From contig NZ_RHHS01000017.1 of NCBI RefSeq assembly GCF_003710935.1, forward strand, positions 248,001 to 312,000: DNA of 64,000 nt, in the 5' to 3' direction. The translations under genes and the position numbers were made by a program. This document shows positions 17,815 through 26,529 of this stretch, in pieces; positions within the stretch are counted from its first letter, which is position 1, and the number at the start of each line of letters is the position of its first letter. This stretch comes from Brevibacillus gelatini. GTDB lineage: Bacteria; Bacillota; Bacilli; Brevibacillales; Brevibacillaceae. The notes below the pieces were generated by a model. The model was not told the origin of the DNA. It worked only from the letters and a program-made list of their open reading frames with translations, and did not search any database.

Positions 17815-18961
17815 GTGCAATGAGCACCTCCTGAGCAGCTTTGACACCGGCACCCAGCTCGACTGGTGCGCCGATTTGATGGAGCGACATTTCAATCGCG
17901 GAAATCACTTGCAGGACATCGAGCGGCTCGCAATAGCCCATGTGTCCGATACGGAAAATTTTTCCCTTCAAATGCTGTTGGCCGCCGGCAATCGTGACGT
18001 TGTACTGCTTCGTCAGCACCTTGCGCAGCGCTTCTGCATCAAACGCCCCTTGAGGATCGCAGGAAGTGACGGTCGCAGCAGCGTAAGCGTCATCGGCCAT
18101 CAGGTTGACGTTCAAGGCTCGCATGGCAGCGCGGGTCATGTCGCGCATCAGCTCATGGCGCTTGATGATCGCTGGCAAGCCTTCCTCGTCAAGCATATCG
18201 AGCACTTCTGCCAGGCCGAAGATGAGCGAAACAGCAGGGGTGTACGGTGTTGTCTGGTCGGCGAGGCTTTTTTTGTACGCCTTCAGATCGAGATAAAAAG
18301 CGAGCGACTTGTTCGCTTCGATGACTTTCCAGGCGCGTTCGCTTGCCGCCAGAAAAGCAAGGCCGGTCGGCAGCATGAACGCTTTTTGCGAACCGGTTAC
18401 GACGATGTCGACACCCCAGGCGTCCATTTCGCATGCGACAGCGCCAAGGCAGCTGACCGCATCCACGATGAACAAGGCGTCCGAATGGGCACGGATCGTT
18501 TTGGCCAGTTCGGGAATCGGGTTTTGCACCCCGGTAGATGTTTCACAGTATGTCGCAAATACCGCTTTCACTTGTGGCTTTTCTTTGAGAAAAGCCTCCA
18601 GCAGATCTGGTGTAACGGCTTTTCCCCAAGGAACCTCCAGACGGTGAGCAACCACGCCATAGCGCTCGCAAATTTTGGCGAAACGCTCGCCGAAAGCACC
18701 GCTGACGAGAATCACTGCCTCATCTCCAGGCTGCAAGGTGTTCACGACGCCTGTTTCCAGCGCGGCGGTTCCGCTGCCAGCCAGGATGTACACATCCTGG
18801 GTCGTGCCGAAGTAAGGCTTCAGTCGTTCCGCCGTCCGCGCGAACAAGGCGGAAAACTTGCCGCTGCGATGCCCGATCATCGGCTGGTTCATCGCCATCT
18901 GTACGCGAGGGGGGATCGGGGTAGGGCCGGGAATGCGCAAAATCATTTTGTCTGTGAACAT
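17807..18961 (-). CDS. Class V aminotransferase (serine-pathway, alanine/serine-glyoxylate type)
   Basis: PLP enzyme of 384 residues, class V fold, with the PLP lysine in TGSQKAFMLP (K193), the cofactor aspartate in FIVDAVS, and an N-terminal GPTPIPP motif. Relatives are annotated as alanine-glyoxylate, serine-pyruvate or phosphohydroxypyruvate aminotransferases. The 8-base overlap with serA and the serine T-box suggest it acts as the SerC-type step, converting 3-phosphohydroxypyruvate to phosphoserine; this is an inference from context. No classical serC lies in the window. The ATG at 18961 has AGGAGGAG upstream. Confidence 0.85.
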   Translation of the reverse strand: MFTDKMILRIPGPTPIPPRVQMAMNQPMIGHRSGKFSALFARTAERLKPYFGTTQDVYILAGSGTAALETGVVNTLQPGDEAVILVSGAFGERFAKICERYGVVAHRLEVPWGKAVTPDLLEAFLKEKPQVKAVFATYCETSTGVQNPIPELAKTIRAHSDALFIVDAVSCLGAVACEMDAWGVDIVVTGSQKAFMLPTGLAFLAASERAWKVIEANKSLAFYLDLKAYKKSLADQTTPYTPAVSLIFGLAEVLDMLDEEGLPAIIKRHELMRDMTRAAMRALNVNLMADDAYAAATVTSCDPQGAFDAEALRKVLTKQYNVTIAGGQQHLKGKIFRIGHMGYCEPLDVLQVISAIEMSLHQIGAPVELGAGVKAAQEVLIAHV

Positions 18962-18984
18962 GTCTCTCTCCTCCTAAATGAATC

Positions 18985-19304
18985 AATAATAAAAAAACCT
19001 CCCGTTCTCACACTGCTCCTGTTACAGAACAGTGAGGGACGAGAGGCTTTGCTTCGCGGTGCCACCCTCATTCGCTCCTTTTTTCTCAAAAAGGTGCCTT
19101 GCCAGGTACATGACCTGTAGAGATAACGGATCTACCGTTTGCATCTAGTGGGACGAGAAAAATCGTCCGTTCAACGCAGCAGCTCGAAAGTGCTTATCTG
19201 TGGAAGAAACCGCCGATTCGCAGCAACCATCGGCTCTCTGGGGATTTCCGGCCCACAGCATGTCTTCGTCATCGCTGTTGGTGATGTGGTGTTTCGTAAG
19301 ATTT
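18985..19304 (-). promoter_or_regulatory. T-box leader (serine-type) of the aminotransferase-serA operon
   Basis: Minus-strand leader of about 310 bases. The T-box sequence AGGGTGGCACCGCG lies at 19055-19068. A terminator, CCTC...CACTG / CAGTG...GGGAGG then TTTTTTT, ends at 18991. Stem I can be drawn with helix CTGTGG/CCACAG (19253-19258 with 19198-19203) above and CGAAG/CTTTCG below. The loop strand between them reads ATA-AGC-A, placing AGC (serine) at 19192-19194 in the specifier position. An AGAGAG element and a GATGGTTGCTG segment lie at the stem I tip. Uncharged tRNA-Ser should therefore permit read-through. Confidence 0.85.
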
Positions 19305-19310
19305 GTACTT

Positions 19311-19339
19311 AAGATACCACGGCAAAATGACACCGTCAA
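19311..19339 (-). promoter_or_regulatory. Promoter of the serine T-box operon
   Basis: Minus strand TTGACG (19334-19339), 17-base spacer, TATCTT (19311-19316); initiation about base 19304 begins the T-box leader. Confidence 0.7.
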
Positions 19340-19383
19340 GCAAAAAAACGAGAAAAAAATGAACGATATTTTTAAAAACAGAC

Positions 19384-19540
19384 TTATCGTTCGTAAATAA
19401 TGCTGATTTCACAAGGGTAAGGAGGTTAAATTCGATCAAAAACCGAACGTTAAGATATTACTCTCACAAAATCTGGAAAAAACGCGCCGGAATGTTCGGT
19501 TTTTCTGCATGTTGACAGGTCGAGCATCCGTTCAGGCAAA
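19384..19540. other. Intergenic segment with inverted repeat, no gene recognised
   Basis: Between the T-box promoter and the ferredoxin terminator. It holds the inverted repeat AAAAACCGAAC (19438-19448) / GTTCGGTTTTT (19494-19504) with 45 bases between the arms, and a strong AAGGAGGT (19419-19426, plus strand) with no usual start codon after it. I cannot assign a function; a structured RNA is possible. Confidence 0.4.
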
Positions 19541-19547
19541 AAAACAG

Positions 19548-19583
19548 AAAAACCTCTTACACACAAAGTATGTAAGAGGTTTT
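19548..19583 (-). terminator. Ferredoxin terminator
   Basis: Minus-strand stem AAAACCTCTTACA / TGTAAGAGGTTTT with a short loop and T run, just after the fer stop. Confidence 0.85.
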
Positions 19584-19596
19584 GGTTCCTGGAATC

Positions 19597-19879
<283 letters not shown>

Positions 19880-19905
19880 GATTGAATCAGTCTAAAAATA
19901 TACGA

Positions 19906-20823
19906 CTACTTGTAAAGCGGGATTTCAGGTGTGTTCAGAACAGAATAAAGTTTGCCACTCAACTTTTTGAAATCCCCGGAGTGGACGGCATCTGTTGCAT
20001 GCAGCACCTTCACTGCGGCAGCCACATCCTTGATTCCCAAAGTTTGCGACTCGCTGGAAGAGAGCAGCAGGTCCAGACGGGCCGTCAAGTCTTCCGGATT
20101 GTAGCTGTCCCAGCGCTTGTTCGCCGACATGAACTGGGCGGCCAGATAAGTCCTGTAGTGGAAAGGGTACTGCTTCCATTGTGCTGTTGTAACGGTAGCA
20201 GGCACTGCCTCTGGCATCGGCTTTTTCACCACATAGGCCGATTCCCAGGCCGCCACGGAATGGTAGACCATTTCCTGCGCCGTCAACCAGCTGTTCTGGG
20301 AAAGCGTCAAGCCGGAAGCGATGACAGCGGGCGTTGCGGCATTACTATTCTGATCGGATTGGATTTGCTCCATACTATCCAAATAAGCCCGGACACTGTT
20401 CGTATAATGAGTGTGTGCTTGTGCGAGCAGCGGAGAGGTCGGCAGCGGCACGTTTTTTTCCAGCTCCTTCAGCGTCTGTTGGGCGAGCTTTTCCAGATGC
20501 TTCAATGCTTCCGTGCGTCCTTTTTGATCGAGGCTTCCCCACTTGCCCATCGCCTCGAAGTGAGCTTGCTTCCATTCCAGCACCGGAGCGTACACCGCGT
20601 AGTAAAAACGAATGAAGTCCTGCTCGCTGTACAGCTTTTGCTCACGCAGCAGCTTTTCCTTTTCCGCCTCTTTTTGTTTGGCTTCCATCGCTGCCGCTTG
20701 CTCGGCTTCAATGGATGTCTTCATATAGTGTGCGCCGAAAAAAAATCCACCAACAGTGCATGCAAGTGTTATGATGATCATGTACGCCATCATAAATTCT
20801 GACCTTTTCAAACGTTTTGTCAT
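19906..20823 (-). CDS. Membrane-anchored protein of unknown function
   Basis: A 305-residue protein I do not recognise. It has one N-terminal membrane helix (about residues 10-32), a charged Glu/Lys/Ala coiled-coil-like stretch (about 36-62), and an extracytoplasmic helical domain with many Trp/Tyr residues. No catalytic motif is visible. The ATG at 20823 has GGAGGA ten bases upstream. It sits between fer and ypbB, which adjoin each other in B. subtilis, so it is an addition in this lineage. It is divergent from ypbB and probably monocistronic. Confidence 0.7.
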   Translation of the reverse strand: MTKRLKRSEFMMAYMIIITLACTVGGFFFGAHYMKTSIEAEQAAAMEAKQKEAEKEKLLREQKLYSEQDFIRFYYAVYAPVLEWKQAHFEAMGKWGSLDQKGRTEALKHLEKLAQQTLKELEKNVPLPTSPLLAQAHTHYTNSVRAYLDSMEQIQSDQNSNAATPAVIASGLTLSQNSWLTAQEMVYHSVAAWESAYVVKKPMPEAVPATVTTAQWKQYPFHYRTYLAAQFMSANKRWDSYNPEDLTARLDLLLSSSESQTLGIKDVAAAVKVLHATDAVHSGDFKKLSGKLYSVLNTPEIPLYK

Positions 20824-20911
20824 AAAAGAAATCCTCCAAATCCAGTGCAGCGAAAATGACGCAGGCTACGGTTCCTGCAAAAAATAATAATAAAAAGAGC
20901 AAGGAGTACCA

Positions 20912-22030
20912 ATGAACAATCAAAACAGTGTGGCAGAGGATCTTGAGCTTCTATGCGCTGTCGCCCTGAATGCGATGATTCCTCTCGCGAACGAGCGGAC
21001 GCTGCAGTCGGCTTACTACATACTGCGCGGCAGAAAAGCGAATCAGACTCTGCAGGATGTGCATTTGTACAGCCTTTATCCGTATTATCGGATGTTTCCC
21101 GGGTTTTCAAAAGAGGATTGGGATAAAATTGTTGCAACTTTGTTTCAAAATGGACATGTGCAGCAGCGCGAAGGGGAAGGAGCCATCGCCAAGCCGACGT
21201 TTTTGGTCACTGAAAAAGGAAAGCAGGCAGCCCAGGAGGCGTATGAAAAATACCGTTTCGCTGTCTGGTTTTCGCCCTTTACGCAGTTTGACCTCGCTGC
21301 TCGCATCGAACCGTTTTGGCAAAGACTTCATCTGCTGGTGCAAACGGTGTCGCAAATGCTGGGAAAAGACCTTAGTTTTACCCCTGTCGTGACTGACAAA
21401 TCGGTCCAGCTTTGGGTCAAGCAGCAGCTGCAGTTTCCGGAGGCGAGAGCGGTTTGGATGAGCGGATTGCGCGAGGAGCTGTATCATCTCTGGGAGCCGT
21501 TGGAGCCTGATGTGCAAAAACTGCTGGTCGCGCAACTGTCCGGGATCTCGCAGGTAGGAAAAACGCTGGGACAACTGGCGAAGCAACAACAGGTGGCCCG
21601 CGTCTACCTTACGCTTTTGTTCCGCTATGGGCTGGCTGCCTCGATTCAGCGGCTCATGAAGGAAGCACAGACGTTTCCGCTGCTTTCCCGGCTGGTCAGC
21701 CAGGAGAACAGGCTCGATCCGCGGCTGAGCAACAGCGCGGCCCGGACGTATGCGATGGTGCAGCGCGGATTGACCAAGGCAGAGATCGCCACCAGACGGA
21801 ACATGAAGGAAAGTACCGTCGAGGATCACCTCGTGGAAATTGCCCTGCGCTGTCCGGAATGGGATGAATCGGTCTATTTGCCGCCCGAGATGCGAAGCGT
21901 AATCGTCGCCGCAAGCGAAAAGCTGCAAACGAGCAGATTGCGGCTCATCAAGGACTATGTCGGGCCTGGCGTCAGCTATTTGCAAATCCGTCTGGCTTTG
22001 GCCCGCAGGCAAGGGGAGACGAATGGATAA
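20912..22030 (+). CDS. ypbB: RecQ-associated helix-turn-helix protein (YpbB family)
   Basis: A 372-residue protein with a C-terminal helicase-associated helix-turn-helix domain (about 285-330, GLTKAEIATRRNMKESTVEDHL). The rest is mostly helical with no clear enzyme motif. The family is encoded directly before recQ in Bacillales, and here the reading frames overlap by 8 bases, which suggests a role with the helicase in DNA repair or recombination; this is inference. The ATG follows AAGGAGTACCA. Its N-terminal half has an RQC-like feel but I cannot support more. Confidence 0.82.
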   Translation: MNNQNSVAEDLELLCAVALNAMIPLANERTLQSAYYILRGRKANQTLQDVHLYSLYPYYRMFPGFSKEDWDKIVATLFQNGHVQQREGEGAIAKPTFLVTEKGKQAAQEAYEKYRFAVWFSPFTQFDLAARIEPFWQRLHLLVQTVSQMLGKDLSFTPVVTDKSVQLWVKQQLQFPEARAVWMSGLREELYHLWEPLEPDVQKLLVAQLSGISQVGKTLGQLAKQQQVARVYLTLLFRYGLAASIQRLMKEAQTFPLLSRLVSQENRLDPRLSNSAARTYAMVQRGLTKAEIATRRNMKESTVEDHLVEIALRCPEWDESVYLPPEMRSVIVAASEKLQTSRLRLIKDYVGPGVSYLQIRLALARRQGETNG

Positions 22031-23531
22031 AGACCTGCATTTTTATCTACAGGAGTATTTTGGCTACGAGACATTTCGACCGGGTCAAGCGGCCATCATC
22101 AGTCGAGTGCTGAACGGACAGAGCGTTCTTGGCCTGATGGCGACAGGCGGCGGGAAATCCGTCACTTATCAGCTTCCTGCCCTGTTGCTGCCGGGTATCA
22201 CGGTGGTCGTTTCCCCGTTGATTTCGCTCATGGTCGATCAGGTTCAGCAGTTGCGCACGAAACGACGCATACAAGCCGCCTACCTGAACAGCACGCAAGA
22301 CCCGGCAGAATCGCGGGAAGTGCTGCAAAAGATCGCGGCTGGCGCCTGCAAGCTGCTGTACATTTCACCGGAAAAACTGCAACAGTCTTACGTGCAGCAC
22401 GCGCTGAAACGTGCGCGGGTGTCACTTGTGGCGATTGACGAGGCCCACTGCATCTCTGCGTGGGGACACGATTTTCGGACCGATTATCTGCGCCTGCCTG
22501 ATACGGTAAAACTGCTGGGGAATCCGCCTGTTTTGGCTGTGACCGCGACGGCGACGACAGCGGTGCGCAACGAAATCTGCACGCTGTTCGGAATTGCCCA
22601 AGAGAACGTCGTGGTGCAGACGCTCAATCGCGCAAACATCGCCTACGATCTGGCGGAAGTGAACGGGGAAAGCGAGCGGCGTCAACTGACGTTTGAACTG
22701 GTGGACAGGCTGGAAGGACCGGGAATCGTGTACTGCAGCACGCGGCAGGCAGTCGATGTGCTTGTCGCTGCCTATCAGCTCGAAGGGAAAAGGCGCGTGG
22801 AAGGCTATCACGGGGGCATGAACAGCATGGAGCGGATGCTGATCCAGACGCAGTTTCTGGCTGGAGAGCTGGATGTCATCATCGCGACGAACGCTTTTGG
22901 CATGGGCATTGACAAGCCGGATATTCGCTATGTCATTCACTACCAGATGCCAGCGAGCCTGGAAGCTTACTCCCAGGAGATCGGTCGAATCGGCCGGGAT
23001 GGACAGCCCGGCTATGCCATGCTCCTGTACGGCCCGGAGGACGTTCAGATTCATCAATACATGCTGGACAAGGAGTATCCGACTCCGCTGCAGGTCCAGC
23101 AATTTTTGCAGCATCACCGAGCAGGTGTGTCGATGGATGCGCAAGCATTGGCGCTGCTTGGCATGTCCGAGGAAATGACAGCCATGCTCACTTTTTATAC
23201 AGAGCGCGCACTGGCCAGAGCACAGGCAAGCACCCCGAAAGAAGGGGACAATTTCGCCCGGGATATTTGGCAGGAGACGGAAAAGCGAAAGGCAGTCAAG
23301 CGCAAAAAACTGTCCGAAATGGTATCGTATGTGCTTGCTGACAGTTGCCTGCGCAAGCACCTGAATCAATACTTTGGAGAAGCAGACGACAGCTATCACC
23401 GCTTTTGTTGTACGCGCTGCGGGTTGCAGCGGGGAGCTTATGAAGGAGAGCGGACGGTGCTTTTGCAGCAGGATGTGCAAAACAGCTGGAGTTTGCGGCA
23501 GGCATTGGACATGCTTTTGCCGAAAAAATAA
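22023..23531 (+). CDS. recQ: ATP-dependent DNA helicase, RecQ family (short RecS-like form)
   Basis: Superfamily 2 3'-5' DNA helicase of 502 residues. Visible motifs are 0 (FGYETFRPGQ), I (TGGGKSVTYQLP), II (DEAHCISAWGHDFR), VI (YSQEIGRIGRDGQP) and the zinc-binding cysteines in SCLRKHL...FCCTRC. There is no HRDC domain and no long C-terminus, so it resembles B. subtilis RecS (YpbC), about the same length, rather than full-length RecQ. Start ATG at 22023 overlaps ypbB. It is likely in one operon with the next two genes. Confidence 0.93.
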   Translation: MDKDLHFYLQEYFGYETFRPGQAAIISRVLNGQSVLGLMATGGGKSVTYQLPALLLPGITVVVSPLISLMVDQVQQLRTKRRIQAAYLNSTQDPAESREVLQKIAAGACKLLYISPEKLQQSYVQHALKRARVSLVAIDEAHCISAWGHDFRTDYLRLPDTVKLLGNPPVLAVTATATTAVRNEICTLFGIAQENVVVQTLNRANIAYDLAEVNGESERRQLTFELVDRLEGPGIVYCSTRQAVDVLVAAYQLEGKRRVEGYHGGMNSMERMLIQTQFLAGELDVIIATNAFGMGIDKPDIRYVIHYQMPASLEAYSQEIGRIGRDGQPGYAMLLYGPEDVQIHQYMLDKEYPTPLQVQQFLQHHRAGVSMDAQALALLGMSEEMTAMLTFYTERALARAQASTPKEGDNFARDIWQETEKRKAVKRKKLSEMVSYVLADSCLRKHLNQYFGEADDSYHRFCCTRCGLQRGAYEGERTVLLQQDVQNSWSLRQALDMLLPKK

Positions 23532-23549
23532 TAAGGAGAGAACGATCAC

Positions 23550-24131
23550 GTGAAAGAAAGTGGGCTGGAGTTGGACGAAGCGACGCTGCGATTTAATCTG
23601 TGGCTGACACAAGGTTTGGTTTTGGCGGCGGCGGCAGTAAGCAGCTTCTGGGTCCACGGATGGCAGGGCACGCTTGGCTTGTTCCACTTCTCCGGGTGGG
23701 AGGGAGTCGGGCTTGCGTGCCTGGTGGCAGCAGGGATTGTCTTGCTGAGTATTGCCATGGAAAAATATTTGCCGAAACACTGGCAGGACGATGGCAGCAT
23801 CAACGAAAAAGTTTTTGGCGCCATGTCTTCCACCCTGACGGTGCTGGTGTGCGTAATCGTCGGTATTGGCGAGGAATGGCTGTTTCGCGGCGTGATCCAG
23901 CCGTTCGCCGGGAACGTTTGGACGAGCCTCGCATTTACGCTCGTACACGTGCGCTATTTGAAAAAGCCTTTGTTAATCGCGAGTGTGTTTGGCACGAGCT
24001 GGCTGTTAGGACTGTTGATGGATGTACACGCTTCCTTATGGCCGCCCATCGTCGCGCATATCGTGATAGATGTTTCGCTGGCCTTTTATCTGCAAATGAC
24101 TTTGAAAAAAGAGAAGGGGGAGGAAGAGTGA
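23550..24131 (+). CDS. CPBP family intramembrane metalloprotease (YpbD-like)
   Basis: A 193-residue membrane protein of the CAAX protease/bacteriocin-processing family. Motif 1 is GEEWLFRG (E108, E109, R113), motif 2 gives H133 in FTLVHVRY, and motif 3 gives H170 in AHIVIDV, so the likely metal site is intact. It has about six hydrophobic segments. Start is a GTG with AAGGAGAG upstream, 18 bases after recQ. The stop overlaps the next gene's start (GTGA). The substrate is unknown. Confidence 0.88.
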   Translation: MKESGLELDEATLRFNLWLTQGLVLAAAAVSSFWVHGWQGTLGLFHFSGWEGVGLACLVAAGIVLLSIAMEKYLPKHWQDDGSINEKVFGAMSSTLTVLVCVIVGIGEEWLFRGVIQPFAGNVWTSLAFTLVHVRYLKKPLLIASVFGTSWLLGLLMDVHASLWPPIVAHIVIDVSLAFYLQMTLKKEKGEEE

Positions 24132-24796
24132 ATCTGGAGACCAATCAATTGCCGCCTCGACGCTCCCGTCATACCCGCAAAAAGGCGTCTGTGGGCATGA
24201 AAACATGGGTTCGCTCGGGACTCTTGGTGTTTGGCGTCGTTTTTTTCGGGCTGATTGGCCTGGAGCTGTACAAGGCAAATCTGGAACGGGAAAAAGCGGA
24301 AACCGTCCGCATGAGCATGGCAACACAAGAAACCAGCGAAGCGAAGCCGTCAGCCGCCGGAGCGGAAACGGCTGCGCCTGAGCCTGAGCCGAAATCTGTC
24401 GTACTCCATACGACTTCTGCTGAGCCTGCGCAGACAGCCGAACAGGCGCAGCCTGCTGTTGCTCCCGCTTCTGCCGCTCGTGCTTCCGCGAGCAGTGCTC
24501 CCGCAAGCACGAGCGCATCGGAAGCTCCGAAAACGCAAAGCAAGCCTGTTCAGGCGAAAACGGAAGGGGCTTTAACCGCTCCTGCAACCCAAGTTTCCAA
24601 GCAGAAGCCGACCCCTTCTGCGCAAAAACCAAAAGTCGTCAAGCATGTGGTGAAAAAGGGAGAGACACTGTACATGCTGTCCCGCAAATATTTTGGCAAC
24701 AACTCCAATGTATCCCGCATTGCCAGATATAACGGTTTTCACCCGGAAACGCAGCTAGTGGAAGGAAAGGTCGTGTTTGTCCCGCTCGCTCCGTAA
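24128..24796 (+). CDS. LysM-domain membrane-anchored protein (YpbE-like)
   Basis: A 222-residue protein: short basic cytoplasmic tail, one membrane helix (about 32-50), a long Ala/Pro/Ser/Glu-rich spacer (about 65-165) likely spanning the wall, and a C-terminal LysM domain (KHVVKKGETLYMLSRKYFG onward) that should bind peptidoglycan. The GTG start at 24128 overlaps the previous stop and has GGGGGAGGAA upstream. An in-frame extension to 23600 is an artefact of overlap with ypbD. No enzymatic domain is present. Confidence 0.88.
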   Translation: MNLETNQLPPRRSRHTRKKASVGMKTWVRSGLLVFGVVFFGLIGLELYKANLEREKAETVRMSMATQETSEAKPSAAGAETAAPEPEPKSVVLHTTSAEPAQTAEQAQPAVAPASAARASASSAPASTSASEAPKTQSKPVQAKTEGALTAPATQVSKQKPTPSAQKPKVVKHVVKKGETLYMLSRKYFGNNSNVSRIARYNGFHPETQLVEGKVVFVPLAP

Positions 24797-24855
24797 TCGT
24801 TTCGCCCGCCTGCGGAAATGCTAAAGGCAGTGGACGGATCAGTGGAGGACGAATC

Positions 24856-25785
24856 ATGTACGATACGATCATTGTAGGTGGGGGGATCGCGGGACTGCAG
24901 ACGGCGATCCAGTTGGCCAGATGCCTGCGCCGTGTGGCCGTCATCGACGTGCCGGGAGGACGATCGGCGGTCGCCAAAAACTACCGGAACATTCTCGGAT
25001 TCTCCGAAGGGGTCAGCGGCGATTATTTTCGCCAGGAAGGCCGGAAGCAGGCAGCGAAATACGGCGCCGAGTTCATCGCGGATGAAGTGACAGAGCTTGC
25101 CGTGCATCCGGATGGAGGCTTCCGGGTCAGAACAAAAGGAGCGGGCGCACACCCGTTGCAGACGAAAACGCTCGTCATGGCGACAGGGATGGCGGACCCT
25201 TTTCCGGCGATTTCCGGGCTGCGCGACTGTCTCGGGCTCTCGATTTTTATCTGCCCGGATTGCGACGGATACGAGAGCGTCGGGCAAAAAACGGCGGTGA
25301 TCGGCGATGGCTCACATGCCGTCCAGATGGCAGGGGAGCTGTTTTACTACACGAAAAAGCTCGTCGTCGTCAATCATGGAGGCAGTGAGATCAACGCGAA
25401 GGAGCTGGCGCTGCTGGACAGGCTTGGCATCGACTATCATGCTGCGCGTGTGGAAAAGCTCGTCCAAACAGGCGGTCAGCTGCAGCAGTTGCAGCTTTCC
25501 TCCGGGGAAAGTCTGGCTGTGAACCGGGCTTTTTTGGCTTTTCCCGGAGCGTTGGCCCAGACAGATTTGTTGCGGGCTTTTTCCGTACATATCAATGAAA
25601 AAGGACACGTGCGAACCGATCCGCGCACAAAGGAAACGGATCAGCGAAACCTGTGGGCAGTCGGAGACATCGCTGTTCATTCCCAGCAAGTTGCCATCGC
25701 CATGGGGGACGGTGCGCAGGCAGCGATCTGGATACAGAAGCGGCTTTGCGAACTGGATGGGGAGAGGCCGTTTTCTCTGGAATAG
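24856..25785 (+). CDS. Thioredoxin-reductase-like FAD/NAD(P) oxidoreductase
   Basis: A 309-residue pyridine nucleotide-disulfide oxidoreductase of the thioredoxin reductase fold. It has an FAD dinucleotide motif GGGIAG (8-13), a redox-active pair C133-P-D-C136 in the NADPH domain at the same place as the TrxB cysteines, an NAD(P) loop VIGDGSHAVQMAGE, and the FAD-binding end AVGDIAVHSQQVAIAMGDG. The pair is CPDC rather than the usual CATC/CAVC, so this is probably a relative and not the housekeeping TrxB. The electron acceptor is unknown. ATG follows GGAGGA. Confidence 0.85.
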   Translation: MYDTIIVGGGIAGLQTAIQLARCLRRVAVIDVPGGRSAVAKNYRNILGFSEGVSGDYFRQEGRKQAAKYGAEFIADEVTELAVHPDGGFRVRTKGAGAHPLQTKTLVMATGMADPFPAISGLRDCLGLSIFICPDCDGYESVGQKTAVIGDGSHAVQMAGELFYYTKKLVVVNHGGSEINAKELALLDRLGIDYHAARVEKLVQTGGQLQQLQLSSGESLAVNRAFLAFPGALAQTDLLRAFSVHINEKGHVRTDPRTKETDQRNLWAVGDIAVHSQQVAIAMGDGAQAAIWIQKRLCELDGERPFSLE

Positions 25786-25877
25786 TTCCTGTGCAGAGGG
25801 CAGCAATGGGGCGCGGAACCCGAACGGGCAAACATCCATATACATGAAGGGAAAAATGATCGGGAGGACCTGGAATC

Positions 25878-26243
25878 ATGCTGGTGATGGGAAGAAGCCT
25901 GTTTGTCGGGCTGCTGGCATGGCTGTTGGGAAGCGCTGCCCAGCACGTTTTTCCCGCAAATCATCTGGATCTTTTGCGATTCGGAGACTGGCTGGCGATG
26001 TTGCTGTTTTGGCCTGTGGAGGTCATGCTGTCACTCCTGTTGTTCGCCGGAGCTTCCATCCTGCTGTTCGGCCTTTTGCATTTTCATATCAGCCAATTTT
26101 TGTACGGCCGGATGCTGCAAACAGGTTGGATGCATGCCACGCTATGCTTCTTCTCCTTTTTTGTTCTGCTGATCCAATTTGTCAAAATGCCCGTTCCCAC
26201 CTTCCTGGCGGCCGCCGTCGCACTCATGATTGGATGGCGCTAA
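25878..26243 (+). CDS. Small hydrophobic membrane protein, unknown
   Basis: A 121-residue protein with about four predicted membrane segments and no motif I recognise. The ATG at 25878 lies 10 bases after GGGAGG; another ATG at 25887 is possible. It follows the flavoprotein by 92 bases on the same strand and may be on its transcript. Composition is typical of a real membrane protein (Leu/Phe/Ala), and the frame has a good binding site, but the call rests on these points only. Confidence 0.6.
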   Translation: MLVMGRSLFVGLLAWLLGSAAQHVFPANHLDLLRFGDWLAMLLFWPVEVMLSLLLFAGASILLFGLLHFHISQFLYGRMLQTGWMHATLCFFSFFVLLIQFVKMPVPTFLAAAVALMIGWR

Positions 26244-26299
26244 ATGAGCAGCTTTTCCTGGGAAAGCGCAGGAAGTGACAAGTTGCTACAAAGTCTGCT

Positions 26300-26333
26300 T
26301 TTCGCCCATCTGAATCGACACAGATGGGCGAAA
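26300..26333. repeat. 13-bp inverted repeat without T run
   Basis: Perfect stem TTTCGCCCATCTG / CAGATGGGCGAAA with an 8-base loop. It lies 57 bases after the small membrane protein gene. No T run follows on either strand, so it is at best a weak terminator, or an RNA-stabilising or protein-binding site. Confidence 0.7.
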
Positions 26334-26386
26334 CTGCACAAACAGCCTTGGAGAGTGTCAGGTGACTATGTTCCTGCTACCAAATG

Positions 26387-26395
26387 TGATATGAT
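26387..26395 (+). promoter_or_regulatory. Extended minus-10 promoter for the MecA-type gene
   Basis: TG-A-TATGAT with no clear minus-35. Transcription would begin near 26402 and leave a 5' leader of about 128 bases. Confidence 0.5.
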
Positions 26396-26529
26396 AGGAC
26401 TACCCCGGATTTTCCCAAATGCGTAAAAATAGTTGAATGCAGCAGTGGCATTCGTCGGAAAATGCGGAGAACTCTTACAGGCTTAGCAACATATTTTGTA
26501 GTACGACTGGATGGCGAGGAGGGACAGTC

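Noticed and set aside
19430-19453. Seven-codon ATT-started frame after a perfect ribosome binding site
   Set aside because: ATT initiation is rare and the spacing of three bases is too short. Only the binding-site-like sequence is reported.
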